A stretch of DNA of 64,000 nucleotides from Rhodoferax sp. Lineage in GTDB: Bacteria; Pseudomonadota; Gammaproteobacteria; Burkholderiales; Burkholderiaceae_C. Location of the stretch: contig JARWZT010000008.1 of NCBI GenBank assembly GCA_029866205.1, forward strand, positions 62,001 through 126,000, written 5' to 3'. Shown one piece after another: positions 54,727 through 63,188 of this stretch. The notes under the pieces were generated by a model. The model made no database searches. It was not told where the DNA came from and saw only the letters and a program-made list of their open reading frames with translations. Numbering within the stretch: the stretch's first letter is position 1; every line of letters starts with the position of its first letter. Position numbers and translations under genes: made by a program.

Positions 54727-55442
54727 AAGGCAGCGTTGTGAAAGACTTCCTGGACGTCGTCCAGGTCTTCCAGCACGTCCAGGAGTTTTTGCATGCGTTC
54801 GGCGTCGTCGCCAACCAGCTCGATGGTGCTTTCAGCGCGCATGGTGACGGCGGCCTCTTCGCAGACCAAGCCGGCCGCATCGAGCGCAGCCTTGACGGCT
54901 TCAAAGTCGGCGTAAGCGGTCAGCACTTCGATCACACCGTCATCGTGCGTGATGACGTCCTGGGCGCCGGCTTCGAGCGCCACTTCCAGCACCCGGTCTT
55001 CGCTGGTGCCAGGGGCATAAATGATCTGGCCGCAATGTTTGAACTGAAAGGCCACCGAGCCTTCGGTGCCCATATTGCCGCCGTGCTTGCTAAAGGCGTG
55101 GCGCACTTCGGCCACCGTGCGCACCTTGTTGTCGGTCATGGTGTCCAAAATGATGGCCGCGCCACCAATGCCGTATCCCTCGTAACGGATTTCCTCGTAG
55201 CTCACGCCCTCGGCGTTGCCAGTGGCCTTGTCAATGTTGTACTTGATGCGCTCGGCCGGCATATTGGCCGCCTTGGCCTTTTCAACCGCCAGACGCAGGC
55301 GTGGGTTCATGCCCAAATCACCACCACCCGCGCGGGCAGCCACCGTAATTTCACGAATGATGCGCGTCCAAATCTTGCCGCGCTTTTCGTCCTGGCGGCC
55401 CTTGCGGTGCTGAATATTGGCCCATTTGCTGTGTCCTGCCAC
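54723..55442 (-). CDS. YebC/PmpR-family protein
   Basis: 239 residues starting [20 protein letters not shown], the family hallmark, with [20 protein letters not shown] in the middle. The family was long annotated as a transcriptional regulator, and recent work links it to translation of difficult sequences such as polyproline. It is the first gene of the operon that runs to 45397. Confidence 0.95.
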   Translation of the reverse strand: MAGHSKWANIQHRKGRQDEKRGKIWTRIIREITVAARAGGGDLGMNPRLRLAVEKAKAANMPAERIKYNIDKATGNAEGVSYEEIRYEGYGIGGAAIILDTMTDNKVRTVAEVRHAFSKHGGNMGTEGSVAFQFKHCGQIIYAPGTSEDRVLEVALEAGAQDVITHDDGVIEVLTAYADFEAVKAALDAAGLVCEEAAVTMRAESTIELVGDDAERMQKLLDVLEDLDDVQEVFHNAAL

Positions 55443-55606
55443 GCGAAATCCTTTGAATGTTCGTTAACTCGGTCCGGGGATTGTACTTTTGGGGGCCCTG
55501 GGAACAGCGCTCGGCTTGATGCCGGTCAAGGCCTCACGCCGGGCTGCGCCTAGACTTAACCAAGCCGGGTCTTGGCAGGCGGGTGGACCTGAACTGAACG
55601 GATCAA
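55443..55606. other. 164-base divergent promoter region
   Basis: It lies between yebC and the lipoprotein gene and must hold the promoter of the long leftward operon. I see no gene and no clear regulatory motif. Confidence 0.35.
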
Positions 55607-56182
55607 ATGATGGCATCGCTCCAAAAAACTGCAGTTGTGATGTGTATCACCGCACTGTTGTGCGGCTGTTCCCACTGGTTGCCAGGGCTCAAGCGCGAGG
55701 TCAGCCATTCATGGACCGACTTTGCGGCCGTCAAACAGAGCTTCGACGAGATCGTTCCCTATGAAACGACGATGGAGACAGTTCGCAATCTCGGCTTCGA
55801 CCCCTACGCAACCCCCAATATGCAGATACTGAACCAGGCGCAAGTGGTGGAGGCCGCACTGCCCTCACCGCTGCAAGAACGCAGCACGATCCCCCAAGGC
55901 ATCCTCGACTGCATGCAGGCAGGCTCCCGATGCGTCGGCTACGCCCTGGAGCCCAGCCGCATAGAAATGCAACGGGTGGGCTACTTTTTGCTGGAACTGC
56001 TCAACTTTCGGCGCGAAACGGTAACCACCGGCTGGAAATTCGCAGCGCTGATCGTGGTGATTGACAAACAGGTGGTCTACACCCAGTGGAGTGGCCAGCC
56101 TCAGATCCAGTCCATCGAACTCCGGACCAACCCCCTGGGGCCGTTACAGAGCATCGACCCGGCTTTTGGGTTGGGGCCCTGA
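55607..56182 (+). CDS. Predicted lipoprotein of unknown function
   Basis: 191 residues. A signal peptide with lipobox LLCGC (Cys21) is followed by a soluble domain. Internal segments such as SFDEIVPYETTMETVRNLGFDP and RVGYFLLELLNFRRETVTTG resemble a small conserved lipoprotein family, but I do not recognise a function. The second Met (55610) is an equally good start. It stands alone between yebC and upp. Confidence 0.72.
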   Translation: MMASLQKTAVVMCITALLCGCSHWLPGLKREVSHSWTDFAAVKQSFDEIVPYETTMETVRNLGFDPYATPNMQILNQAQVVEAALPSPLQERSTIPQGILDCMQAGSRCVGYALEPSRIEMQRVGYFLLELLNFRRETVTTGWKFAALIVVIDKQVVYTQWSGQPQIQSIELRTNPLGPLQSIDPAFGLGP

Positions 56183-56281
56183 GATGCACCGACCTGCCGG
56201 TGGCGGCTGCACGAAGTATTTGGGTTAGAGTTTGCTTTGACACCGAAGCCTTCGATTGTTCCAACTACTTTTTTGCCCAAA

Positions 56282-56935
56282 ATGATCCAAATATCTGACG
56301 CCGCCCGACCGCACGTTCATCTGATCGACCATCCGCTGGTGCAACACAAGCTCTCGCTGATGCGCAAAAAAGACGCCAGCACCAACAGTTTCCGTCGCCT
56401 GCTGGGCGAGCTGAGCAGTTTGATGGCCTATGAGGTCACCCGCGACATGGCAACCCAGGACGTGGAAATTGAGACTCCGCTGGAAAAAATGCATGCCAAG
56501 GTGATCGATGGCAAAAAGCTGGTTTTCGTGTCCATCCTGCGCGCAGGCAACGGCATTCTGGACGGCGTGCTGCAAGTGGTGCCCGGTGCACGGGTTGGCC
56601 ATATTGGCCTGTACCGCGACCCGGCCACACTCAAGGCGGTCGAGTACTACTTCAAGATGCCCAAAGACATGCAGGAACGCGACATCATCGTCGTCGACCC
56701 CATGCTTGCCACCGGCAATTCAGCCGCCGCAGCCATCACACGACTCAAGGAATGCAAGCCCAAGTCGATCAAATTCCTGTGCCTTCTGACCGTGCCGCAG
56801 GGGATCAATACCTTGCATGAAGCGCATCCGGATGTTGAAATTTTTACCGCGGCCATCGACCGCGAACTCAACGACCACGGCTACATATTGCCGGGATTGG
56901 GTGACGCCGGCGACCGGATCTTCGGCACCCAATAA
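56282..56935 (+). CDS. upp: Uracil phosphoribosyltransferase
   Basis: 217 residues from the ATG at 56282 ([19 protein letters not shown]). The PRPP-binding motif is [18 protein letters not shown] and the C-terminal uracil-binding segment is [18 protein letters not shown]. It salvages uracil to UMP. It is a single gene, convergent with relA. Confidence 0.96.
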   Translation: MIQISDAARPHVHLIDHPLVQHKLSLMRKKDASTNSFRRLLGELSSLMAYEVTRDMATQDVEIETPLEKMHAKVIDGKKLVFVSILRAGNGILDGVLQVVPGARVGHIGLYRDPATLKAVEYYFKMPKDMQERDIIVVDPMLATGNSAAAAITRLKECKPKSIKFLCLLTVPQGINTLHEAHPDVEIFTAAIDRELNDHGYILPGLGDAGDRIFGTQ

Positions 56936-56960
56936 ACCAGACCAATAAGGCAGCGCTAAC

Positions 56961-56993
56961 CGGCGCCGCCGTGTTTTGACTCTAGCGGCGCCG
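56961..56993. terminator. Possible shared hairpin between upp and relA
   Basis: CGGCGCCGC (56961-56969) and GCGGCGCCG (56985-56993) form a nine-base-pair stem, partly over the last relA codons. No T-run follows on either side, so it is a weak terminator at best. Confidence 0.4.
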
Positions 56994-59276
56994 GGCCGAG
57001 CGCACGCCTTCGAGCTCGCCGACGCTGCGCAACACGCGGCCCAGGCGTCCGGCGTCGGACACTTCCACCGTGAAGGTCATCCAGGCCAGGCCACGCACCG
57101 ACTGGGTTTGAACCCCAATCACATTCATTTTTTCTTTGGTGAAAACCTCGGAAATATCCCGCAACAAGCCCTGGCGGTCCACCGCCTCAATGGCCACGTC
57201 GACCGGGTACACGCTGGAACTGGCGCTCCCGGGCGCGGCGTCGCCACCCCATTGCACCTCGATCACCCGCTCACCACTGCGACTGACCATATTGCGCAAA
57301 TTAGAGCAGTCGGCGCGGTGAATGCTGACCCCTTTGCCGCGGGTCACAAAACCGCTAATCGCGTCCGGCGGCGCTGGCTTGCAGCACTTGGCCAGCTGGG
57401 TGAGCAGCGAATCCACACCGACAACCAAGACACCGCCTTTGCCTGAACTGGGCGCCTGGCGCGGCTTCTTGATCGCCACAAAGTCGTCTTCGGCAGCCAC
57501 CGGCTCAGGCGGACGCAGCAAGATCTCGATATTGCGCAGCGAAAACTCGTCCTTCCCCACCACTTCAAACAGGTCTTCGGCCGCATTGAATCCGAGTTGC
57601 GCCGCCAAATCCTCGAGCTTGACCGCGGTTTTGCCCTCGCGTTGCAGCAGTTTTTCGACCGCCTCGCGTCCTTTCGCGACGGTTTCACCCACGGACAGGG
57701 CGTTAAACCACGCCCGCACTTTGGCGCGTGCACGGGGACTGACCAAAAATCCCAATTCGGGGTTCAGCCAGTCCCGCGAAGGCCCGCCCTCTTTGGTGCT
57801 GGTAATTTCGACCGTTTGGCCATTTTTAAGCGGCGTATGCAAGGGCACCAAGGCCCCGTCCACCCGGGCGCCGCGGCAGCGATGACCCAAGGTGGTGTGC
57901 ACGCTGTAGGCAAAGTCCACCGGCGTCGCCCCTTGCGGCAACTCCACGATGGCCGCATCAGGGGTAAGCACATAAATGCGGTCGTCAAAAACCGGGGCCG
58001 CTTCGCCAGCGCCAAGGCCACCCGCAGACGTCGCCCCGCCTGGGGGCGCTGCCCGACGGGTTGCGCCGGTCGAGAGTTCGCGTTCCCAGGCCAGCAACTG
58101 GCGCAACACCGCAATCTTGGCGTCGTAAGCGCCGCTCGCGGAGACGCCCGCGTAGCCTTTGGCCCCCGCCTCCTTGTAGGCCCAATGTGCGGCCACACCG
58201 TGTTCCGAGTGCTGGTGCATGGCATGGGTGCGGATTTGCACTTCAATCGGCTGGCCCTGCGCATCCCGCACTACGGTGTGAAGCGACTGGTAGCCGTTGC
58301 CCTTGGGCTTGGCGATGTAGTCGTCAAACTCTTCAGTGATGGGCACAAACTGGCTGTGGACCCAGGCCAGCGCCGCATAGCATTGCTCGACCGTGGGCAC
58401 AACCACCCGCAGCGCACGGATGTCAAACACGTGGGCAAAGTCCAGCGACTTGCCCCGCATTTTTTTGACAATGCTGTAGATGTGTTTAGGGCGACCCTGC
58501 ACCTGCGCATGGATGCCTTGGGCCTGCAGGTCACGCGCGAGCTGTTGGCGCACCTGTTCCACCGCAGCCTCGCGCTCGGTGCGCTTTTGGTCCAGCCATT
58601 GGGCAACCTGACGATACGTCTCGGGCTCCAGAAAACGAAAAGCCAGGTCTTCAATCTCCCACTTGATCTCCCAAATACCCAGCCGGTTGGCCAAGGGCGC
58701 AAACACCTCGAGCGACTCGGCAGCCAGGCCCGGTGGCAGCGGCAGCTTGCTGGCAGCAAAGTGGCGTAGGGTTTGAAGGCGGGAGGCCAGCCGCAGCATC
58801 ACCACCCGCAAATCCCGCGAAAATGCCAGCAGCATCTTGCGCACGCTCTCGGTTTGGGCGGCGGCGGTCTGCGCCATGGGCGCAGCCTGGGCGTTGCGGC
58901 TGGCGGCAGTCTGGGCAATACGCGCCATGCGCTGCAGGCGCACCAATTTGGTGGTTTCCACCGCCAAATCCGCAAAACTGTCGCCAAACGCTTTGGCAAT
59001 CACCTCGTGCGGCTTGTTCAGGTGCTCACAGGCGTACACCAGGTAACTGGCCGCCTGCATCGCCTGCGAACCACCGATCGTCGCCAGAATCGCAGCCACC
59101 GCGTCGGCGTGCGCCAGAATGCCTTCGCCGGTATCGAGCACCGCGCCGGACAGCAAGGGCTCGGCAAAGGCCCGTGCGCGCGCCAAAGCGTCGGCCTGCA
59201 CGGGCAAGCTGTCGGCCGTGGCGGCAATCAGGGCTAGCGGGCTGCTACCGGACACCTCGGCGTCGTGGCGTTTCAT
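56982..59276 (-). CDS. relA: (p)ppGpp synthetase RelA with degenerate hydrolase domain
   Basis: 764 residues. The N-terminal hydrolase-like domain lacks the HDxxED catalytic motif (residues 81-91 read YACEHLNKPHE), so hydrolysis is not expected. The synthetase domain (about 230-370) has the RelA-type EFDDYIAKPKGNGYQSLHT (Glu316, Asp318, Asp319) and EVQIRTHAMHQHSEHGVAAH. A TGS domain (about 425-490), a conserved-Cys region and a C-terminal ACT domain (about 690-760, VDVAIEAVDRQGLLRDISEV) follow. It makes (p)ppGpp on stalled ribosomes. A SpoT-like partner must be elsewhere. Confidence 0.94.
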   Translation of the reverse strand: MKRHDAEVSGSSPLALIAATADSLPVQADALARARAFAEPLLSGAVLDTGEGILAHADAVAAILATIGGSQAMQAASYLVYACEHLNKPHEVIAKAFGDSFADLAVETTKLVRLQRMARIAQTAASRNAQAAPMAQTAAAQTESVRKMLLAFSRDLRVVMLRLASRLQTLRHFAASKLPLPPGLAAESLEVFAPLANRLGIWEIKWEIEDLAFRFLEPETYRQVAQWLDQKRTEREAAVEQVRQQLARDLQAQGIHAQVQGRPKHIYSIVKKMRGKSLDFAHVFDIRALRVVVPTVEQCYAALAWVHSQFVPITEEFDDYIAKPKGNGYQSLHTVVRDAQGQPIEVQIRTHAMHQHSEHGVAAHWAYKEAGAKGYAGVSASGAYDAKIAVLRQLLAWERELSTGATRRAAPPGGATSAGGLGAGEAAPVFDDRIYVLTPDAAIVELPQGATPVDFAYSVHTTLGHRCRGARVDGALVPLHTPLKNGQTVEITSTKEGGPSRDWLNPELGFLVSPRARAKVRAWFNALSVGETVAKGREAVEKLLQREGKTAVKLEDLAAQLGFNAAEDLFEVVGKDEFSLRNIEILLRPPEPVAAEDDFVAIKKPRQAPSSGKGGVLVVGVDSLLTQLAKCCKPAPPDAISGFVTRGKGVSIHRADCSNLRNMVSRSGERVIEVQWGGDAAPGSASSSVYPVDVAIEAVDRQGLLRDISEVFTKEKMNVIGVQTQSVRGLAWMTFTVEVSDAGRLGRVLRSVGELEGVRSARRR

Positions 59277-59294
59277 GGCATGGCGACTTTTTGG

Positions 59295-60215
59295 CTATCC
59301 AGCGGCCGGGGCAAGCAAAAATTCTGACACTGCCTGCGTCTGGTCGTCGGCCACCAGCGTCGGAGCATGGCCAACACCGGCAAACTCCACCAATCGCGCC
59401 TTGGGACCACGCTGGGTCATCTGCAACGCCGTGGCGCTGGACAACAGATCCGAGTCGGCACCCCGGATCAGGAGCGTTTGGGCTGTAATGGCGTCATAGG
59501 CCTGCCACATCAGCGCCTGACCCTGAACCGCGCCTTCCGGCGTGACCTGGCCAAAGGGCAGCGCAATGGCAGGGTCGTAATGCAGGGCATACACCGCCTC
59601 CTGCAGAGCCCCTTGCACCGTGTTGCTGATGCGTTTGAGCATGGGCTTGGACAAGGCCAGCCATTGGTCTGACGTGTGGGGACCAAAGCTGCTGGCAATC
59701 GCCCACATGGCGTCGGCCGCCTGTTGCTCCGAAGTGAAAAGCCCGCTTTTGCCCAGGTATTGGCCAATGCGCTGCAGTGCCGACCATTCGATCGTCGGCC
59801 CCACATCGTTGAGCACCAGGCGACGAACCGGCGCACCCACGCTGGGTGCCAGACTGCACGCCACCATGCCAATCAGACCCCCCATGCTGGTACCGACCCA
59901 GTCCAGGGTTTTCGGTTTGAGCTCGGCCAGCAGCGCCAACAGGTCGCCCGCGTAATGGGGGATTTGGTAACCCATGGGATCGGCCAGCCAGTCGCTTTTG
60001 CCACGCCCCACCACGTCGGGACAGACCACGCGCAAGGCACCACCGGCGCGTTGCACCAGCGTCTGCGCCAGCACGTCAAAGTCGCGTCCTTGGCGCGTCA
60101 AACCATGCACGCACAGCACGGTATGGTCGGCATCCGCGTCGCCCCACTGCCAATACGCCATGCGGTGCGGCTCGGGTGCGGAACAGGACAAAAAGTGCAA
60201 AGAAGGCGTAGTCAT
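59295..60215 (-). CDS. Alpha/beta hydrolase
   Basis: 306 residues from the ATG at 60215. The oxyanion region CVHGLTRQGRDFDVLA, nucleophile elbow VGTSMGGLIGM and catalytic histidine FAGVGHAPTL are intact, and an internal Asp is in IRGADSDLLS. It is a soluble esterase-type enzyme with no signal peptide. Its neighbour on the other strand is 3-hydroxybutyrate dehydrogenase, so a role in hydroxyester or PHB-related metabolism is possible but unproven. Confidence 0.87.
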   Translation of the reverse strand: MTTPSLHFLSCSAPEPHRMAYWQWGDADADHTVLCVHGLTRQGRDFDVLAQTLVQRAGGALRVVCPDVVGRGKSDWLADPMGYQIPHYAGDLLALLAELKPKTLDWVGTSMGGLIGMVACSLAPSVGAPVRRLVLNDVGPTIEWSALQRIGQYLGKSGLFTSEQQAADAMWAIASSFGPHTSDQWLALSKPMLKRISNTVQGALQEAVYALHYDPAIALPFGQVTPEGAVQGQALMWQAYDAITAQTLLIRGADSDLLSSATALQMTQRGPKARLVEFAGVGHAPTLVADDQTQAVSEFLLAPAAG

Positions 60216-60332
60216 GCGGCGAGGGGGCCCATCGGTGTAAGCGCCAAACAGGGTGGCAGATTGATAATGTGTACATCCTAATGGATGCGAACCCCAGGGG
60301 CCTGTCCCCGCACTGATGAAGGAAAAAACCCC

Positions 60333-61103
60333 ATGCTGAAAGGCAAAACCGCCCTCGTAACCGGCTCCACCAGCGGCATTGGACTGGGTCTGGCCAAAGC
60401 ATTGGCCGCCCAAGGTGCCAATATCGTGATGAATGGCTTTGGCGACATCGAAGGCCCCAAAGCAGAAATTGCGGCGTTTGGCGTATCGGTCAGCTACCAC
60501 GGCGCTGACATGAGCAAACCCGCCGAGATCGAAGCCATGGTGCGCCATGCCGAGTCGCACTTTGGCGCTGTTGACATTCTGGTCAACAACGCGGGCATCC
60601 AGCACGTCGCACGCATCGAAGACTTTCCCCCTGAGCGGTGGGATGCCATTTTGGCCATCAATCTCAGCAGCGCATTTCATGCCAGCCGCTTTGTGCTGCC
60701 GGGCATGCGATCACGCAACTGGGGCCGTATCCTGAACCTTGCTTCGGTGCACGGCCTGGTGGCCTCCGCCGAAAAATCGGCCTACGTGGCGGCCAAACAC
60801 GGCCTAGTTGGCCTGACCAAAGTCACTGCGCTGGAAAATGCCACGACCGGTGTCACCTGCAATGCCATCTGCCCGGGCTGGGTGCTCACGCCCCTGGTTC
60901 AAAAACAGGTGGACGCCAAAGCGGCCCTGCTCGGTATTTCCAACGCCGAGGCTACCGCGTTGCTGTTGGGTGAAAAAGAGCCCTCTTTGCAGTTCACCAC
61001 CCCAGACGAGCTGGGGGCTTTGGCCGTTTTCCTGTGCTCCGCCGCCGGCAACAACGTGCGTGGCGTGGCATGGAATATGGACGGGGGCTGGGCCGCGCAA
61101 TAA
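60333..61103 (+). CDS. bdhA: D-3-hydroxybutyrate dehydrogenase
   Basis: 256 residues from the ATG at 60333. The SDR fold has KTALVTGSTSGIGLGLAKAL (NAD loop), LVNNAGIQHV, and the catalytic Ser-Tyr-Lys set in LASVHGLVASAEKSAYVAAK. The C-terminal AWNMDGGWAAQ is typical of BdhA. It oxidises 3-hydroxybutyrate to acetoacetate, as needed for use of stored polyhydroxybutyrate. Confidence 0.94.
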   Translation: MLKGKTALVTGSTSGIGLGLAKALAAQGANIVMNGFGDIEGPKAEIAAFGVSVSYHGADMSKPAEIEAMVRHAESHFGAVDILVNNAGIQHVARIEDFPPERWDAILAINLSSAFHASRFVLPGMRSRNWGRILNLASVHGLVASAEKSAYVAAKHGLVGLTKVTALENATTGVTCNAICPGWVLTPLVQKQVDAKAALLGISNAEATALLLGEKEPSLQFTTPDELGALAVFLCSAAGNNVRGVAWNMDGGWAAQ

Positions 61104-61148
61104 ACCCGCCTGCGCCTCCCCCAAAACACCGGGCCATTGCGAACCCCG

Positions 61149-61490
61149 CTATTCCTCTTCGAGGTGTGGCGGGGATTGGCCTTCAGCCGGCTCGCCGGTT
61201 TCGGCGTCCAACCAGGCGTTGATGCCGATTTCGCGTTCGGCCTCCAGCAACTCGCTGCGCCCCTGCACTTCTTCGCCCACGGCATCGCGGCTGGCCAGCG
61301 CCAGCTCGTAGGTCTCAAACGGCCCCACCTCGGCCAAGCCCTGCGCCTGCCAGTAGTAGCCATCAGGCCGCTCGACAATCGGTGTTGACTCGCGCTCAAG
61401 CGGCTGCTGTTCTGCCTCCCCTAAAGCAGCCACCGGCGACTTGTGAGGCTGGGAACCCAGCTTGGGCTTTGCGGTTTTTTTTGCTTTCAT
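61149..61490 (-). CDS. Small conserved protein of unknown function
   Basis: 113 residues from the ATG at 61490 (MKAKKTAKPKLGSQPHKSP); an ATG at 61556 would add 22 residues. A basic N-terminus is followed by an acidic domain with RPDGYYWQAQGLAEVGPFE, YELALASRDAVGEE and a Glu-rich end. It looks like a small soluble protein that is conserved in Comamonadaceae, but I cannot name its family. Confidence 0.65.
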   Translation of the reverse strand: MKAKKTAKPKLGSQPHKSPVAALGEAEQQPLERESTPIVERPDGYYWQAQGLAEVGPFETYELALASRDAVGEEVQGRSELLEAEREIGINAWLDAETGEPAEGQSPPHLEEE

Positions 61491-61562
61491 GCGGCGCTCC
61501 ACAGTTGGCGTTGAATCCCGATCTGCAGCGGCGTTGGTGTACCCATGAGACTCCACTCTGCG

Positions 61563-62090
61563 TCACTGAATGGGGATACCGGACTTGGCGTAGGCCCCCG
61601 CTTCGGATTGGAGCTTGGAAAGAAAACTGGCGGACTTGGCATCTTCGTGGCGCACCAGCAAAACCGGTACCAAACTGCTGCGCACCACCTGCTCCGCGTC
61701 ACTGCCCATGGTCATCCGACGAACGCCTCTCCGCCCATGGGTGCCCATCACGATCAGGTCACAGGAAACCGAGCGCGCTTCTTCCAAAATGACGTCCGCA
61801 ATGCTTTGCTGGGTCACCTCCCGAGACACCACGTCCGCATCGATACCCAGCGCCTGGGCGGTGTTTTTCGCCTGCGTCAGCAACTCCTGGCCGTAACGCC
61901 GCAGTCCGTCCAGCATCTGCTGGTAATTGGCAACCGCTGACATTTCCACCAGCATGGAGAAATCGTCCACCACGTGCAGCAAGACCAAGCGGGCTTTTTC
62001 TTTTTGGTCATTGGCCAGTTCAAGGGCAACACGCAAACCGTGGTCTGACGTGGGACTGCCATCCAGCGGAACAAGAATTTTTTGGTACAT
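61563..62090 (-). CDS. Universal stress protein (UspA family)
   Basis: 175 residues from the ATG at 62090 (MYQKILVPLDGSPTSDHGLR). The ATP-binding signature GTHGRRGVRRMTMGSDAE and then VPVLLVRHE place it in the ATP-binding Usp group. A C-terminal tail of about 25 residues is extra to the typical length of about 145. It is divergent from the hemerythrin gene and may respond to the same low-oxygen or nitrosative cues. Confidence 0.93.
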   Translation of the reverse strand: MYQKILVPLDGSPTSDHGLRVALELANDQKEKARLVLLHVVDDFSMLVEMSAVANYQQMLDGLRRYGQELLTQAKNTAQALGIDADVVSREVTQQSIADVILEEARSVSCDLIVMGTHGRRGVRRMTMGSDAEQVVRSSLVPVLLVRHEDAKSASFLSKLQSEAGAYAKSGIPIQ

Positions 62091-62141
62091 GGTCAAAGCT
62101 TTCAGCGGCCGGTAGCAAAAGTACCTGCTTTCGGCCGATGA

Positions 62142-62357
62142 CTGCAGGCCAACGGATTGTTCGCCGCCCTGGCAACCGCCCGGCGCATTGCCGCGCTGGC
62201 CACCCCCGACACGCCACAGGCCAAAGACTGCGCACGCACCTTGCGGCGCGCCAAGGACTGGTTTGCCCAAAACGCTCCCTCCAAGGCGCGGATCCATGCC
62301 GCCGCACGAAAAACGCAATCGCTGCTGGACCGGTGCGAGGGCAAATACCTGGCATGA
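62142..62357 (+). CDS. Possible small Ala/Arg-rich protein
   Basis: Open for about 71 codons from a CTG at 62142 or 66 from a TTG at 62157; there is no ATG. The translation (LFAALATARRIAALATPDT, then CARTLRRAKDWF) could form helices and has a plausible composition. It lies in the 375-base gap between usp and the hemerythrin gene. Without a proper start it remains doubtful. Confidence 0.25.
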   Translation: MQANGLFAALATARRIAALATPDTPQAKDCARTLRRAKDWFAQNAPSKARIHAAARKTQSLLDRCEGKYLA

Positions 62358-62400
62358 GCCCCCCCGCCAACGCAAAACAACGGGGCAGATGAAAAGAAAA

Positions 62401-62414
62401 TTGATGCGCATCAA
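62401..62414. promoter_or_regulatory. Perfect FNR/CRP-type palindrome upstream of the hemerythrin gene
   Basis: TTGATGCGCATCAA matches the FNR consensus TTGAT-N4-ATCAA at every defined base and is a full palindrome. Its centre lies 58 bases before the hemerythrin ATG, a suitable position for activation. An FNR, Anr or Dnr protein could control this gene and perhaps the divergent usp gene 310 bases away. Confidence 0.75.
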
Positions 62415-62465
62415 CAAATAAAAAAAATCGCGCTTCACCATCGGGGGAGTCACCAAGCCCCCACT

Positions 62466-63059
62466 ATGCAAACCCATCTGCTGCGCAACATTCGCGACGA
62501 ACACCTTTCTTTGGCCGCCATGCTGGATGCGCTAAAAATGGTCGTCACCCGAGGACCCGGCGACGCACCGCAGCGGTTTTTCGAGATCGTGGACAGCATG
62601 CTGGTGTACGTCAAGGAGTTTTCCGAACATGTGCACTACCCCAAAGAAATCGAGCTGATCTTTCCCACCGTTTTGCAAGTGGCGCCTGACACTTTGGGCG
62701 CCGTGGCGCGCCTGGAGCAGTCGCACGCCGCCAGCGTGGCTGAACTGGTGCAATTGCAGGCGCTGTTGGCCAAGTGGCGTACCGGGGGTGCGCCCCAGCG
62801 CGCGGCGTTTGAGCGTGCCCTCACGCTGTGTTGCCAACGCTACCTGGACCAGATTCGCATGGAGGAGGCGTCCATCCTGCCTGCCGCTGAACAACTGGTC
62901 AACGATGCCCAGTGGCGGGCTTTGGTCGTCCAACACCACCAGGCTGCCACCGCCGGTCTGGTGCCTGAACCCGATGAGATCGCGTTCGAACAGAGGTACA
63001 ACCGCATCGCGCTGTGGTTGACCCGGTTTTTGACGCCCACGCGTTTGGCGCACAAGTAG
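62466..63059 (+). CDS. Hemerythrin HHE-domain protein
   Basis: 197 residues, cytosolic. Helix 1 has IRDEHLSLAAML, helix 2 has FSEHVHYPKEIELIFPT, helix 3 has LEQSHAASVAEL and helix 4 has IRMEEASILPAAEQ, giving the His/Glu ligands of an HHE di-iron site. It should bind O2 or NO or act in iron-sulfur repair under nitrosative stress. The upstream FNR-type box suits such a role. It stands alone with an intrinsic terminator at its end. Confidence 0.88.
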   Translation: MQTHLLRNIRDEHLSLAAMLDALKMVVTRGPGDAPQRFFEIVDSMLVYVKEFSEHVHYPKEIELIFPTVLQVAPDTLGAVARLEQSHAASVAELVQLQALLAKWRTGGAPQRAAFERALTLCCQRYLDQIRMEEASILPAAEQLVNDAQWRALVVQHHQAATAGLVPEPDEIAFEQRYNRIALWLTRFLTPTRLAHK

Positions 63060-63077
63060 GACGCAGACGCTTTTTTT
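63041..63077 (+). terminator. Intrinsic terminator overlapping the hemerythrin 3' end
   Basis: GCGTTTG (63041-63047) pairs with CAGACGC (63064-63070) with one G-T pair, and seven T residues follow directly. Confidence 0.5.
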
Positions 63078-63188
63078 CGGTCGACGCGGGTGGCTGCACT
63101 TGCTGCGCCACAGCGCTGACCGTTCCCCCTGAGAATCGAGCCCTTTGCGATCGCTGGCATCGGGCTGGCGGTACCTTTCGGCTTCGCC

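Noticed and set aside
60255..60275. FNR-like sequence TTGATAATGTGTACAT before the 3-hydroxybutyrate dehydrogenase gene
   Set aside because: Only the first half-site matches; the second half is not ATCAA.
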